64,000 bases of DNA from an uncultured Crocinitomix sp. (GTDB lineage Bacteria; Bacteroidota; Bacteroidia; Flavobacteriales_D; Crocinitomicaceae). Both the position numbers and the translations under genes were made by a program. The stretch lies in NCBI GenBank assembly GCA_905478225.1, contig CAJQHR010000004.1, positions 62,001 to 126,000 on the forward strand, given 5' to 3'. The notes beneath the pieces are model-generated. The model saw only the letters and a list, made by a program, of their open reading frames with translations, did not search any database and was not told the DNA's origin. Shown here one piece after another: positions 1-9,562 of the stretch. The stretch's first letter is position 1. Every line of letters begins with the position of its first letter.

Positions 1-1087
1 CATTTTTATATTTCGCCAATCCGTATAAGGATTTCACATAACAGAGATCTAAGAATCTATTATTTGGATATTCGCGTTGCAATAAAAATACGTTGTAAAG
101 TGCGCGTCCATACTCACGGTCTGCCAATAACATATTCAAGCCTTCAAAACGAGCAAGGTTTCTTACTTTCTTAAATTCCTCCTCAGAAATTTTGAATTTT
201 AAATCACCCCTCGAAGTCTTTCCGTCAACAATATCAAAGGCGGCATCAATTCTTTTTTGAATGTTTGGGTGCGAGTGACCATGATCGTCATAATCCTCCA
301 CTTTGGAAACTTCATTACTTGTGTCAGGAAAGAAACCACCGGGTATTGTAAGTTTGTCTGTGTTAAAAAAAGCGGTGTCAAACTGCACTTCATCAAAAGG
401 CAAATAAGAATACAAAAGCATTTCAAACGAACTAAAAATTTCGTCCACAGCATATTCTGATTTCATATAAATGTCGATTCCCTTTTTATCCGCATCTAAT
501 TCATTCGATTTTTTATAGACACTTAATTCAGATATGCGCGATTCATAATCCATTCGTTTATACTTTCCATTTCCTGCATTTAAGTGCTGCTTTTCAACAT
601 AACTATCGCGGACATGGTTTTCGGTATAATGCGAAACTTCATGGGCAATGATATAAGCTAATTGGGCCTCGTTCTCTAGTTGCGCCATTAAACCTGTTGT
701 AAAAAAGATTATACCCTGATCGGTCGAAAATGCATTTACCGCCGTACTTTTTAAAACGTAAAAACGCAGTTCGCTGTAGAGTTTCTTTTCAGTTCGAAGG
801 GTATATTTGGCAACTTTATTAACGTATTTACTTAAAGGCTCATTGAATAAAACACGACCACTCAATAATAAATCATCAATGAAAAACCGTGTGGAAAGAA
901 AAAAATCTTTATCTAAATCTTCATTTTGATTGGCATCAAGATCGGTTTTAAATTTATCGGTAGAACTTGTTGTAAAATCAAGCGGAAGTACCCCGCCGGA
1001 CTGCAAACCTTTAAAATCATTGAGATCTTGCGCGTTGGAAATTAAAACAGTCGATAAGACGATAATTAAAAGGCTAATTTTTTTCAT
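1..1087 (-). CDS. Secreted M48-family zinc metallopeptidase (3' end outside window)
   Basis: The reading frame is open from ATG at 1087 to the window edge, giving about 362 residues without the C-terminus. Residues 1-20 form a signal peptide ending in SNAQ. HEVSH at residues 149-153 is the HExxH zinc site, and a downstream NELDADKKG supplies the usual third-ligand glutamate (ExxxD) of M48 peptidases (Ste24/HtpX/BepA/LoiP group). It lacks the many transmembrane helices of Ste24 and HtpX, so it resembles exported BepA-like proteins that act in envelope protein quality control. The region after the protease part may hold a TPR-like segment, but it is cut off. It starts 2 bp after the upstream gene ends, so the two are likely co-transcribed. 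Family assignment is firm; substrate is unknown. Confidence 0.88.
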   Translation of the reverse strand, partial: MKKISLLIIVLSTVLISNAQDLNDFKGLQSGGVLPLDFTTSSTDKFKTDLDANQNEDLDKDFFLSTRFFIDDLLLSGRVLFNEPLSKYVNKVAKYTLRTEKKLYSELRFYVLKSTAVNAFSTDQGIIFFTTGLMAQLENEAQLAYIIAHEVSHYTENHVRDSYVEKQHLNAGNGKYKRMDYESRISELSVYKKSNELDADKKGIDIYMKSEYAVDEIFSSFEMLLYSYLPFDEVQFDTAFFNTDKLTIPGGFFPDTSNEVSKVEDYDDHGHSHPNIQKRIDAAFDIVDGKTSRGDLKFKISEEEFKKVRNLARFEGLNMLLADREYGRALYNVFLLQREYPNNRFLDLCYVKSLYGLAKYKN

Positions 1088-1089
1088 CT

Positions 1090-2741
1090 TTAAAATTCAA
1101 TTACGCCTAATTTATCTCCTTTTCTTCCTCTGGCATACATAAATACCATTTCTTCATCTGCGTCTTCGCAAATTTTTGGAACTAAACGGAGACCTCCTTC
1201 TTCAAACTCAAATAGTTTTTCTTTTGAGGTTTGACCTTCACTATCAATTAAGACACGAACACCAACAGTCTTGCGCTTCAATTTTTTCTTTTGTTGCTTG
1301 GTCATTCCATCTGTATCTACAGAATTAGATTCACGGTCGTTATAAATGATACTAATCTCATTTCCATCAACCACACTAAAGAATGACGAATAATAACCTC
1401 CATCATTTGTAGATACTTGATATTTATCAATTACAGACTTCCATAATATTTCACCCTCAGCATTAAAATTAACGGCAATTACATCTTTATAGTAGTAGTA
1501 ATAGGTAGTTGTTGTACGCGTATTTCCTTGTGAGTCGGTGTATGTTCGTGTAACAACGCGCATATAGTATTGTTCGGCCAATAAGCAAGTGGTGCCATCA
1601 GGCTTTACAATCAAATCTCGAACAATGTATTGGTAGAAAGTAGGTGCTGTCTCTTTTTCACCTTTCTTTTTCTTTTTATCGTTCTTTTTGTCTAATTTTT
1701 TCTTGGCTTTATCTGACCATCCTTGCGTAATAAAATCTTCCTCGAAATCTTCAAAATTCGATCCTTTTGATTTTAAGTTCGCGTCATATCTTGAATAGAA
1801 TGTTCCTGAAATTCCGCCAGATTCTTTACCAATTAATCCTGATACAATAATTCCGTCATCTTCATTAATCGTAAATGTAAACCCTTTCACCTCGCGATCT
1901 TCAATATCCACTTCAAGTACTTCAATATCACCTGATTCTAACTCTAACACTAATATTTCTAAATTTCCGTAAGTGGTGTATTCTCTTTTTCTTAAACGGC
2001 TCTTGTCCACTTCAGTACCTGTTTGATAACCTGCCATGTATACAAGGCCGTTGTTTCCTAATTTAGTGCTTGTCACATAAAAACTTTCATATGGCAATTC
2101 ATAGTTATTTTCAACAAGCAATTTCATGTTACCATCATACAATCGTCCAATCGTACTTACCGTCTTTAAAGCTTCTCCTTTTTCTTCTTGATCGGCATAA
2201 ACAGATTCAGCAACGAATCCTAATTCGCGATCCTCAGAAATTAAAAAAGAACCTGAATAAGCGCTCCCACCCATCATGGACTGACCGATTTTTCCTAAAA
2301 TTCCTTTTGCTTCAGGAACCTTAGTCTCACTGACCGGAATAGGTGCCGAAACTACTAAGCTGCTAGGGTTTATAGTTTGCACGAATGAGTAATTAATCTT
2401 CGTTTTTTTATTGTAAAAGCTCGTGTACAAGACTGGCGTATCACCAAACATAAATTGATTGTTCAGGGTCAAGTCTTTTCCTTTGTACTCTAACTCAAGT
2501 ATGCTTGAACGCTCTAATCTTAAATTGCGCAAACTATACTTTTCAATCACTCGATTACGCTTTACATAACGCATGAGGTAAGCGTATTCGCCGTCATGAC
2601 CTAAAATATCTGGAGCACCTACTTTTTTAGATACTTCGAACAATTCGCTCCATCTAATTTCTCCGCTAAATTCATCTAGTTCTTGAGAAAAGAACTTGTT
2701 GTGATCACCAAAAGGGTGCTTATTAAAATTATTGTTTTCAT
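1090..2741 (-). pseudogene. Secreted protein of unknown function, frameshifted just after its signal peptide
   Basis: An ATG at 2741 begins a typical signal peptide (MKTIILISTLLVITTSSF) that runs into a stop after 21 codons. The following 517-residue frame (2643 to 1090) has no ATG upstream, only a TTG. Adding one A to the four-A run at 2688-2691 joins the two frames and creates SSFSQ-ELDEF, a perfect signal-peptidase junction. The mature part is rich in beta-strand-like segments, has a lysine-rich KKKKK stretch in the middle and a run of tyrosines, and shows no domain I recognise; it could be a propeller-like cell-surface protein. It lies between a barrel-like gene and the M48 protease in a minus-strand run. 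The break could be a sequencing error or a true mutation. Confidence 0.75.
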
Positions 2742-2774
2742 TTGTAGAGTAGTTTTATAGTTTTCATTTACGCG

Positions 2775-3395
2775 CTAGAAGTTATAATAGGCTCCTATTC
2801 CTAAATCAAAGCCATTAACAAAACGTCTTAGGGGTTCAACACTTCCGGTTTCTGTTACGTTAAACAAACCCGCAAATATGCCGAAGTGAGCATCAAATCC
2901 AATATTGTCAAATGGCTTATATGCATAACCAGTTCCACCGCCTATCTTGATTTTTTTTAGATTGGAAATTTCTTCGGTACCTGCTGTATTCATTTCCGTC
3001 ATTGACCACCTTTTAAATTCACCATAGTAATACCACTTAAACGCATCACCGTATGCCTGAATGTATTTAAAGGCTACATTATAATAAAATCACCCTTTAA
3101 TGTTACGATTCAATCCGAAGGTATCATCATTAAACGAGGTAGGTCGGGAATAATCCATGCTGTAACCGAAAGGAACCAAACCAAGACCAAGTTGAAATCC
3201 TACTTTTTGTTTAAAGTCAATTTCACCATAAACGTTAAATGTTCCGGCAATTAGCGTGATCAAATCGGTCCCAACTGCAATATCAATATCTGAATTGGAA
3301 TCTCCGTCATCAAAAATATCATCTAAATCATCCTGTGCAGAGAGATTATAAGCGAAAAGGACGATTGCGCAAGAAGAGAGTAAGAATTTTTTCAT
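2775..3395 (-). pseudogene. Probable outer-membrane beta-barrel protein, interrupted by an in-frame TGA
   Basis: ATG at 3395 starts a signal peptide (MKKFLLSSCAIVLFAYNLSAQ) followed by an acidic stretch (DDLDDIFDDGD). The frame meets TGA at 3092-3090 and then continues in the same frame for 100 codons to TAG at 2775. The downstream part (YYNVAFKYIQAYGDAF..., ending in LGIGAYYNF) has the alternating pattern and the C-terminal aromatic residue of Bacteroidetes outer-membrane barrels. A TGG tryptophan codon changed to TGA would explain the stop. TGA is used as a normal stop nearby (gene at 7875-8837), so recoding is unlikely. Whole length would be 206 residues. A start at 3440 is also open, but the promoter-like element at 3428-3435 favours 3395. 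Confidence 0.7.
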
Positions 3396-3427
3396 TATTG
3401 AAGCAAATTTTGGAGTTGTAATTTCCG

Positions 3428-3435
3428 CAAATATA
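3428..3435 (-). promoter_or_regulatory. Bacteroidetes -7 element (TATATTTG)
   Basis: Read on the minus strand this is TATATTTG, an exact match to TAnnTTTG, about 33 bp upstream of the ATG at 3395. No clear TTG lies 17-23 bp upstream, so only the -7 part is supported. Confidence 0.45.
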
Positions 3436-3531
3436 CCCATTTAAAAACATTTCGCATGAAAACACGAAGGTTTAAAACGATTTAAATCAATATACTTTCA
3501 TTAAGAGGAAGACCTAAGCAAGCACTTAAAA

Positions 3532-3783
3532 CTAATCCTTTTTCTTTTTGTCGCCTTTGGCTTTCTTGATGCTGTCTAACTTTGCTTGATCGGGAGTACC
3601 GTGTGTGATCGGATTCCCACTATCAGGTAAGGGCAAATCGAGCGTTAATGAATCTACAATAGTTAATGAGGTATCACTAATGACTACTGTTGAATCTTGC
3701 CCATTTTCAGCCTGCACAGAGCCTTCGCTTGCGCCACATCCAATCATCAATAATGGAATACTAACGTATAATAATCTTCTCAT
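3532..3783 (-). CDS. Small lipoprotein with a lysine-rich tail, unknown function
   Basis: 83 residues. The N-terminus MRRLLYVSIPLLMIGC is a lipoprotein signal with the lipobox cysteine at residue 16. The rest is acidic and threonine/serine-rich, ending in GDKKKKD. No family recognised. It overlaps the end of the upstream T9SS cargo gene by 23 bp, so the pair is probably translated from one message. The sequence after the cysteine looks disordered, as in short surface or periplasmic lipoproteins. Confidence 0.6.
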   Translation of the reverse strand: MRRLLYVSIPLLMIGCGASEGSVQAENGQDSTVVISDTSLTIVDSLTLDLPLPDSGNPITHGTPDQAKLDSIKKAKGDKKKKD

Positions 3784-5632
3784 TTGCTATTTGTTTATCG
3801 TCTGATTGAATTTGTACAAAATACGTTCCATTTGCTAAATTAGCCTTGTTAAATGCAAACTTATTCTCCCCTACGAATGCAGTACCTGAGTATAAATGCT
3901 TTACTAATCTACCATCCAGCCCAATGATTTTAACTTCAACAGGAGTGTCTTCAGTTACGTCAAAATTAAGGATGAAAGTTTCTACAACAGGGTTTGGATA
4001 AACTGTCAGATTATCATCATTTACATTTTCATCAATTCCAACCGAGTAATCCGCATGAATTTCTGCGATCCACGTATTCCAGCGGTGCGAGCCAGTTCCG
4101 TACATTCCATTTATCCAAACTGAAGGTTCACTCGCATTGTGTCTTCTTGCTGTTCCTGTATAATCTCCCCAGCGTTCGATAGATGGAGAAGTAAAACAAG
4201 CGTAAGATGTACTTTCTTTAATCAAAGTTGTTTCAGACCAATCACCTGCGTCGTTTACGTGCACGGCTCTTATTTCTGGATAAACAGATGAGCTAACACT
4301 TCCAAAACTAATTAGCACTGATTTGTCGCTTGGTGAAAAACCAAACCATGCAATAGATGGATAAGAATAATCCATATTACCCGCATCACCAAACTCATCT
4401 GAACTGTTTGTTAATGTTGAAACATTCAAACGGTTGTAGTTAATCCCATTCCAACTTGATCCAACATCTGACTGAAAAACAAAGTGAATTGTTCCATACA
4501 TGTAGAAACCACTCAAGCATCTGCAATCACCATTATCTAGCTTGCAATCTGTTCCTAGTTGTGAAGCATCTGCAGCAACATCATAATAACTGGTAGACAC
4601 TGAATAATAATCCATAGTTGGGCTACCAGCAATTGCGTCTGTTATATCATATAATTTAATGGTATTACCAGAAAAAGGTGAATTTGCTACCATATAAATT
4701 CCAGGTCCATAATTCACGTTTGATCCGGAAGAAACAGGCAATAACGTAAATGGTGAAGCAGAAATATCATACCAATACTGCCATGTTAATGCATCTCCAT
4801 CATATCCATCAAATTTTTCCATTTGATAAACTACCGATTGGTTAAATCCACCGCCGTTGTAAAACAAGTTTCCAGAAATAAACAGTTCAGTATCTGAAAT
4901 GGCCAATTTTGGATAATCAAACCAACTATTATCACCTAAGGGATTACCAGTAATCTTGTAATAATTCCAACCCTCATCTGGGTCATTTGTTTCAGAAAAC
5001 ATAATAATAAGGTGTGAGTTTGATGAATTTCCTGAACATTCTTGCGCAAAAAAGATAAAACGATCTTCCTCTGGATCATAATTTACAACTGGATCGCATA
5101 CATAAGAAATAGAAGGATCATCAATAAAATCTATGATTGAATTTGAATAAAATGTTCCACCCCCAGTAGTTTTAAATTGTATTGTTGTGTTAGCAACACT
5201 TACGATTAATCCATCATCCGAAATGGCAATTGAATTATCCATAGGTGAACTTCCGTTATTTGGATTTCCTAAAAATTCACTTCCCACGATTGGAGTTGAA
5301 CCCCCATATACCACATCTCCTTCGTCATCTAAATCAACACCAGCAAATGTAGTCTTAACTGCCAATTTCTCAGCTTTAACTGCTTTCATTTCAGCTTCTC
5401 CAGGTAATTCGTGTTTAACCCGATTTGCTTTGCTAATAAGTGTTGGAGTCCATTCTAAATCTCCAGAAGGAGTTTGTTTTTTAGAGTTTAATTCTGTTTC
5501 AAAAATTTCAGATTTTTGTGCTTCTCCTAGTTTTTGAGATTTATCAATTTCTGCTTTATCCATTTGAGAATAACCGACAGTTTGACAAATCAGTACAGAA
5601 ACTAAAAAGATTGAACGCAATTTGTTTTTCAT
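3761..5632 (-). CDS. Secreted T9SS cargo protein with type A sorting domain, propeller-like
   Basis: About 623 residues from the ATG at 5632; an upstream ATG at 5647 would add five residues before the signal peptide (MKNKLRSIFLVSVLICQTVGYSQ), so the later one is chosen. The centre contains repeated strand-rich segments with motifs such as NYDPEEDRFIFF and WFDYPKLAIS that suggest a beta-propeller, but I cannot name the family. The last 75 residues (YPNPVVETFILNF ... GLDGRLVK ... GTYFVQI) are a type A T9SS C-terminal domain, which directs transport across the outer membrane and is normally removed. It shares 23 bp with the following lipoprotein gene. Export route is well supported; function is unknown. 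Confidence 0.85.
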   Translation of the reverse strand: MKNKLRSIFLVSVLICQTVGYSQMDKAEIDKSQKLGEAQKSEIFETELNSKKQTPSGDLEWTPTLISKANRVKHELPGEAEMKAVKAEKLAVKTTFAGVDLDDEGDVVYGGSTPIVGSEFLGNPNNGSSPMDNSIAISDDGLIVSVANTTIQFKTTGGGTFYSNSIIDFIDDPSISYVCDPVVNYDPEEDRFIFFAQECSGNSSNSHLIIMFSETNDPDEGWNYYKITGNPLGDNSWFDYPKLAISDTELFISGNLFYNGGGFNQSVVYQMEKFDGYDGDALTWQYWYDISASPFTLLPVSSGSNVNYGPGIYMVANSPFSGNTIKLYDITDAIAGSPTMDYYSVSTSYYDVAADASQLGTDCKLDNGDCRCLSGFYMYGTIHFVFQSDVGSSWNGINYNRLNVSTLTNSSDEFGDAGNMDYSYPSIAWFGFSPSDKSVLISFGSVSSSVYPEIRAVHVNDAGDWSETTLIKESTSYACFTSPSIERWGDYTGTARRHNASEPSVWINGMYGTGSHRWNTWIAEIHADYSVGIDENVNDDNLTVYPNPVVETFILNFDVTEDTPVEVKIIGLDGRLVKHLYSGTAFVGENKFAFNKANLANGTYFVQIQSDDKQIANEKIIIR

Positions 5633-5758
5633 GTTGTAGTAATTCAAGTTATTTCTATTGGTGAGGTAAATTTAAACAGTTTTTTTCGCATTCACTTCGA
5701 TTAATCATTTTTTTCGACGAGTAATTCATATTTTTACACTTTGAAAAGACAACAAATT

Positions 5759-7801
5759 ATGCAAAATCCACTCTACGCGCCATACGCTGGAAATTTAGAT
5801 ACGATACCATTTAAATCAATAAAAATTGAACATTATAAACCCGCAATAGTTGAGGCGATTGAAATGGCCAAAGCAGAAATTGAGAAAATTAAAAATAATC
5901 CAGTTCCTGCCAGTTTTGAGAATACAATCGCGGCTTATGAGCGCGGCGGTGAACTTTTAGGGCAAATTTCGAGTATATTTTTTAATTTGAATAGTTCAAA
6001 AACTAGCGACGAAATGCAGCAGTTGGCGCAGGAATTATCGCCATTACTCACAGCATATACCAGTAAAATTCAATTAGACGAGGCCCTTTTTATTCGAATT
6101 AAAGACGCCTACAATAACACAGAAAAAAGTGAATTGGACGCCGAGAGTACTTATCTAATCGAGAAAATATATAAAAGTTTTGTGCGGAACGGCGCCAACT
6201 TAAACGACTCAGATAAATCAGCCTTAAAAGCAATTAGCACACGTTTATCGCAATTAAGCTTAATGTTCAGTGAAAATGTTTTAAAAGACAGCAATGGCTA
6301 TGAGATGTGGCTCGAAAACGAAAGCGATTTAGCGGGCTTACCGAACGGAGCAAAAGAAGCTGCAAAACTAATGGCTAAGGGCAAAGGAGAAGAAAATAAA
6401 TGGTTGGTTAATTTAGATTACCCCTCTTATTTGCCCTTTATGAAATATGCCGAGAATCGGTCACTAAGAGAAGAGTTATTCATGGCATTTGGCACAAGAG
6501 GTTGCAAAGACAATGATTTTAACAACGAGGAAACACTAAAAGAACTCGCCAAGTTAAGACATGAAAAAAGCCAGTTATTAGGCTATAAATCGTACGCCGA
6601 TTTTATACTCGAAGAACGCATGGCTAAATCCCCAGACAATGTTTATAAACTTTGGAACGAATTAATTGAAGAAGCATTCCCAAAGGCTCAAGAAGAAATT
6701 GCCGAAGTGCAAGCTATGGCGGATAAACTAAATGGCCCCAATCCAATGCAGCGCTGGGACTTTAGTTATTACGCTGAGAAACTCAAAAACGAAAAATTTG
6801 CATTGAATGATGAACTTTTAAAGCCTTATTTTAAGCTTGAAAATGCAATTTCAGGCGCTTTCCAAACCGCCGAAAAACTATTCCACCTCACGTTTAAAGA
6901 AAGGCAGGATATTGAAAAATATCATAAAGACGTTAAAACATATGAAGTGCTAAATTCGAACGGGGATCATATAGCGATACTTTATGCCGACTTTTTTCCA
7001 AGGGCAAGTAAACGCAGTGGGGCTTGGATGACCTCTTATCGCGGACAAAATAAATACGATTCAAAAAATCAAAGACCGATTACGTCTATCGTTTGTAATT
7101 TCACTAAACCAACAGAATCTAAACCGTCATTGCTCACTTTTGGGGAAGTAACAACGTTATTTCACGAATTTGGACATGCACTGCATGGCATGCTAGCCAA
7201 TGGCCATTATGAGAGTTTAAGTGGAACCTCCGTTTTTTGGGATTTTGTTGAGTTACCGTCTCAATTAATGGAAAATTGGTGCTACGAACCAGAATGTTTA
7301 GCACTATTTGCGAATCATTATGAAACGGGAGAAACAATTCCGCAAGACTTGGTTCAAAAAATTAAGGATAGCATGAATTTTTTGAGTGCATACCAAACTG
7401 TTCGTCAAGTAGCGCTTGGCCAATTAGACATGGTTTGGCATAATTTAACAGCACCTTTGGCTGAAGATGCTAATGTTTATGCCATTGAAAAAGAATCAGG
7501 CGCTAAAACAGAATTATTCCCTGAGATTGAAGGAATAGCGACTTCTTGCGCATTTTCGCACATTTTTAGTGGCGGATATTCAGCAGGATATTACAGCTAT
7601 AAATGGGCTGAAGTATTAGAAGCTGATGCTTTTGAATACTTCACAGAGAACGGGATTTTTGATGGAGAAACAGCACAGCGATTTAGTGACTATATTTTAT
7701 CAAAAGGCGGATCTGCGGACCCAATGGAGCTCTACGTTGGCTTTAGGGGACAAGAACCTTCAACAGCAGCGTTATTGCGTAAAAGCGGATTGAAGAGCTA
7801 A
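5759..7801 (+). CDS. M3-family oligopeptidase (oligopeptidase A / dipeptidyl carboxypeptidase type)
   Basis: A 680-residue cytoplasmic metallopeptidase that cleaves short peptides. HEFGHALHG begins at residue 469, so H469, E470 and H473 form the thimet-oligopeptidase zinc site, and the length matches M3 enzymes such as PrlC and Dcp (about 680). No signal peptide is present. A TTG at 5741 is in frame, but the usual M3 opening (MQNPLYAPY) begins at the ATG at 5759, and the TTG lies within a promoter-like TACACTTTG stretch, so ATG is preferred. It stands as a single gene between a minus-strand cluster and the hydroxylase gene. Telling Dcp from oligopeptidase A needs a full-length comparison. Confidence 0.92.
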   Translation: MQNPLYAPYAGNLDTIPFKSIKIEHYKPAIVEAIEMAKAEIEKIKNNPVPASFENTIAAYERGGELLGQISSIFFNLNSSKTSDEMQQLAQELSPLLTAYTSKIQLDEALFIRIKDAYNNTEKSELDAESTYLIEKIYKSFVRNGANLNDSDKSALKAISTRLSQLSLMFSENVLKDSNGYEMWLENESDLAGLPNGAKEAAKLMAKGKGEENKWLVNLDYPSYLPFMKYAENRSLREELFMAFGTRGCKDNDFNNEETLKELAKLRHEKSQLLGYKSYADFILEERMAKSPDNVYKLWNELIEEAFPKAQEEIAEVQAMADKLNGPNPMQRWDFSYYAEKLKNEKFALNDELLKPYFKLENAISGAFQTAEKLFHLTFKERQDIEKYHKDVKTYEVLNSNGDHIAILYADFFPRASKRSGAWMTSYRGQNKYDSKNQRPITSIVCNFTKPTESKPSLLTFGEVTTLFHEFGHALHGMLANGHYESLSGTSVFWDFVELPSQLMENWCYEPECLALFANHYETGETIPQDLVQKIKDSMNFLSAYQTVRQVALGQLDMVWHNLTAPLAEDANVYAIEKESGAKTELFPEIEGIATSCAFSHIFSGGYSAGYYSYKWAEVLEADAFEYFTENGIFDGETAQRFSDYILSKGGSADPMELYVGFRGQEPSTAALLRKSGLKS

Positions 7802-7843
7802 AAATCACCCTTTTAAGCGATTTTAATGTCGTTAGAGGAATCG

Positions 7844-7851
7844 TACCTTTG
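7844..7851 (+). promoter_or_regulatory. Bacteroidetes -7 element (TACCTTTG)
   Basis: An exact TAnnTTTG match 23 bp upstream of the ATG at 7875. No good -33 TTG is present at the usual distance (TTTTA at 7821), so strength is uncertain. Confidence 0.5.
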
Positions 7852-7874
7852 TAAGCATAATTTAGTCTAAAGGA

Positions 7875-8837
7875 ATGGAAATAATTAGTGACGTATGGGA
7901 TAAAATAGTAGCAGGGCTTATTTTGCCGCTTCTCGATTTCAATGATCCTGAAAAACGACTGAACTATTTTTATCTGCTCTCTTCCGTATTGTTCGCCTAT
8001 TACGTTTACTATAAAGCCAAGCAAAGAATCCCTTTTTACAAATACATTTTCAGTAAAAAAGTATGGTTAAGCAAGTCGGCATTTATCGATTATAAATACT
8101 TTTTTTTTAATGGAATTTTAAAAGTGGCGCTCGTGTTCCCCTTGCTAACCTATTGGCGTTATTTAGGCGTTACAATTAATGATTGGATGGAAGAATCTTT
8201 TGGTTTATCCAGCATTTTACTCACAGAAAGTCAAATCATACTTTATTATACGCTTGCCTTGGTTATTCTTTTAGATTTAAGAATTTACCTAGTCCATTTA
8301 GCCATGCACAAAATTCCATTTTTGTGGGAATTTCATAAAATTCATCACTCCGCTACCACTTTGAATCCGATTACACAATACCGTCTTCATCCAATAGAAT
8401 TAATCATCAATAACCTTTCACATGTCTTTGTATCCAGTTTTCTTATTGGTTTTTTTGATTATTTCTATGCAGGATCGGTGGATATCATCACTTATCTTGA
8501 AATAAATATTTTTACGGTGTTGTTTCTATTCTGGGGATCAACACTAAGACATTCACATGTCAAGCTTAAGTACTTTCATGAATTAGAACGATATCTCCTC
8601 AGTCCTTTTCAACATCAAGTCCATCACAGCAACAATCCAGCGCATTTCGATAAAAACTTAGGCTCGAAATTAGCCATTTGGGATTGGATTTTTGGGACGT
8701 TAATACGTTCGTCAGAAGTCGTTAAAATTCGATTCGGCCTCGGTAAAAATGAAGATGGTAATTACAATAGTTTTTTTAAAACCTTATATATGCCTTTCCG
8801 AAATATTGGGCGATTCTTAGTTCGCAAAAGGAATTGA
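7875..8837 (+). CDS. Membrane di-iron sterol desaturase / fatty acid hydroxylase family protein
   Basis: 320 residues with several hydrophobic segments and three histidine clusters typical of this superfamily: HLAMH, HKIHHS and, near the C-terminus, QHQVHHS, plus RHSH before the last box. These histidines hold a di-iron centre that uses oxygen to hydroxylate or desaturate lipid chains. In Bacteroidetes similar proteins act on fatty acids, carotenoids or unknown membrane lipids, so the substrate cannot be given. It is preceded by a -7 element and followed by a long stem-loop at 8860-8892, so it is probably transcribed alone. Confidence 0.88.
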   Translation: MEIISDVWDKIVAGLILPLLDFNDPEKRLNYFYLLSSVLFAYYVYYKAKQRIPFYKYIFSKKVWLSKSAFIDYKYFFFNGILKVALVFPLLTYWRYLGVTINDWMEESFGLSSILLTESQIILYYTLALVILLDLRIYLVHLAMHKIPFLWEFHKIHHSATTLNPITQYRLHPIELIINNLSHVFVSSFLIGFFDYFYAGSVDIITYLEINIFTVLFLFWGSTLRHSHVKLKYFHELERYLLSPFQHQVHHSNNPAHFDKNLGSKLAIWDWIFGTLIRSSEVVKIRFGLGKNEDGNYNSFFKTLYMPFRNIGRFLVRKRN

Positions 8838-8859
8838 TAAATCAAAACGTCTGAAAATA

Positions 8860-8892
8860 CAAATCCCCTTCATAGAATACGAAGGGGATTTG
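8860..8892. terminator. 12-bp perfect stem-loop, bidirectional terminator candidate
   Basis: CAAATCCCCTTC and GAAGGGGATTTG pair perfectly around a 9-nt loop, 22 bp after the hydroxylase stop. There is no long T-run on either side, so it may also be a 3' end-stabilising stem. It holds the same relative place as the stem at 9217-9250. Confidence 0.6.
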
Positions 8893-9080
8893 CTTTGCTA
8901 CTTTACTAAGTTGTAAGACAATTTGTCAAGATGACCAAATTACCACGAAAAACTCTACTCTTAAACCAACCTTTCGGCTGTTGTCTTATACGCTCAGTGT
9001 TTTAAATATTATCCTCATGCGTTTATAAGGTATACTCAATCATTGCTTTGGGTATCAATGTTAAAACAAATCTATTCAAT
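8893..9080 (-). pseudogene. Degenerate copy of the small ORF at 9299-9436 (unit A)
   Basis: Read on the minus strand, this stretch has a TAGATTTG element (9067-9074), a broken frame containing RFVLTL and, 36 codons on, KSRVF, then a conserved 3' segment (AACTTAGnnnAAGTAGCAA) and the stem-loop at 8860-8892. The same order and spacing occur in unit B (9217-9436). Two in-frame stops show that no protein is made. The rest of 8838-9584 outside the two units shows nothing I can support as a gene. Confidence 0.45.
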
Positions 9081-9216
9081 TCAAGGCGATCAAAAAAGAG
9101 TATTTATACGTGATTTTTAATTATTTCAAGAAAAAATGAAAATTAATTGACCATTTAAGCCGATAAATGGCACTATTGTTTTAGAAGCTTTTGAAATCAA
9201 CACTATCTGAAATAAC

Positions 9217-9250
9217 GAAAGCTGCTCAAGATGTTTCCTGAGCAGCTTTC
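9217..9250. terminator. 12-bp perfect stem-loop of unit B
   Basis: GAAAGCTGCTCA and TGAGCAGCTTTC pair perfectly around a 10-nt loop. It sits about 50 bp beyond the small ORF (minus strand). Its sequence differs from the stem at 8860-8892, although the flanks are similar. No strong T-tract is present. Confidence 0.55.
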
Positions 9251-9298
9251 AATTGCTACTTGAGCTAAGTTTAGCCGTTCAATATTGACATAATTAAA

Positions 9299-9436
9299 TT
9301 ACCATGAAAAAACCCTACTTTTAATAATTAAAATGTCAATTTGGCTTAAACCTAGTTTCTCTAAATCCTTTTGAGGAATGATGATATTACTTGGGTTATG
9401 GGTTTTTAATCTTGCTACAAATTTAAGATCAATTAT
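9299..9436 (-). pseudogene. Tiny AbrB/SpoVT-like ORF without an intact start (unit B)
   Basis: A 45-codon minus-strand frame reads DLKFVARLKTHN, then NIIIPQKDLEKLGL, then KSRVFSW and TAA. The pattern (F-V-A-x-L, I-I-I-P-x-K, L-x-x-L-G-L-x-x-x-D-x-L-x-I) resembles the swapped-hairpin AbrB/MazE DNA-binding fold found in antitoxins and transition regulators. No ATG lies in frame; an ATG at 9440 is one base out of register (MNN then TGA), so a one-base indel probably broke the start. A TAAATTTG element (9418-9425) lies inside the 5' part of the frame. No toxin gene is adjacent. The resemblance is from motif reading only. Confidence 0.4.
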
Positions 9437-9530
9437 TCATTTATAATTCGGTATAAAAACCTAAATATGAATTATTATTTACGTATTTATCATTTAGCCT
9501 AAAAGCCTAATTAATAGAATTTCGCAAAAA

Positions 9531-9562
9531 AAAACTCCCAAACCAGAAGGCATGAGAGTTTT
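9531..9562 (-). terminator. Terminator of the dihydrolipoyl dehydrogenase gene
   Basis: AAAACTC and GAGTTTT can pair around an 18-nt loop, and on the minus strand the stem is followed by a run of nine T. It lies about 20 bp past the stop codon of the minus-strand gene. Confidence 0.55.

Noticed and set aside
3090..3092. TGA at 3092 as a recoded sense codon (tryptophan or selenocysteine)
   Set aside because: TGA ends other good genes here (for example the hydroxylase at 8837), and no selenocysteine stem-loop is evident; a nonsense change is simpler.
5187..5537. 116-codon plus-strand ORF
   Set aside because: Antisense to the T9SS cargo gene at 3761-5632 with no start-site signals; shadow frame.
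8860..9250. The two stem-loops as a riboswitch or integron-like site
   Set aside because: No downstream gene in the right place, no core motif of a known riboswitch or attC site; duplication of a small gene with terminator explains them better.
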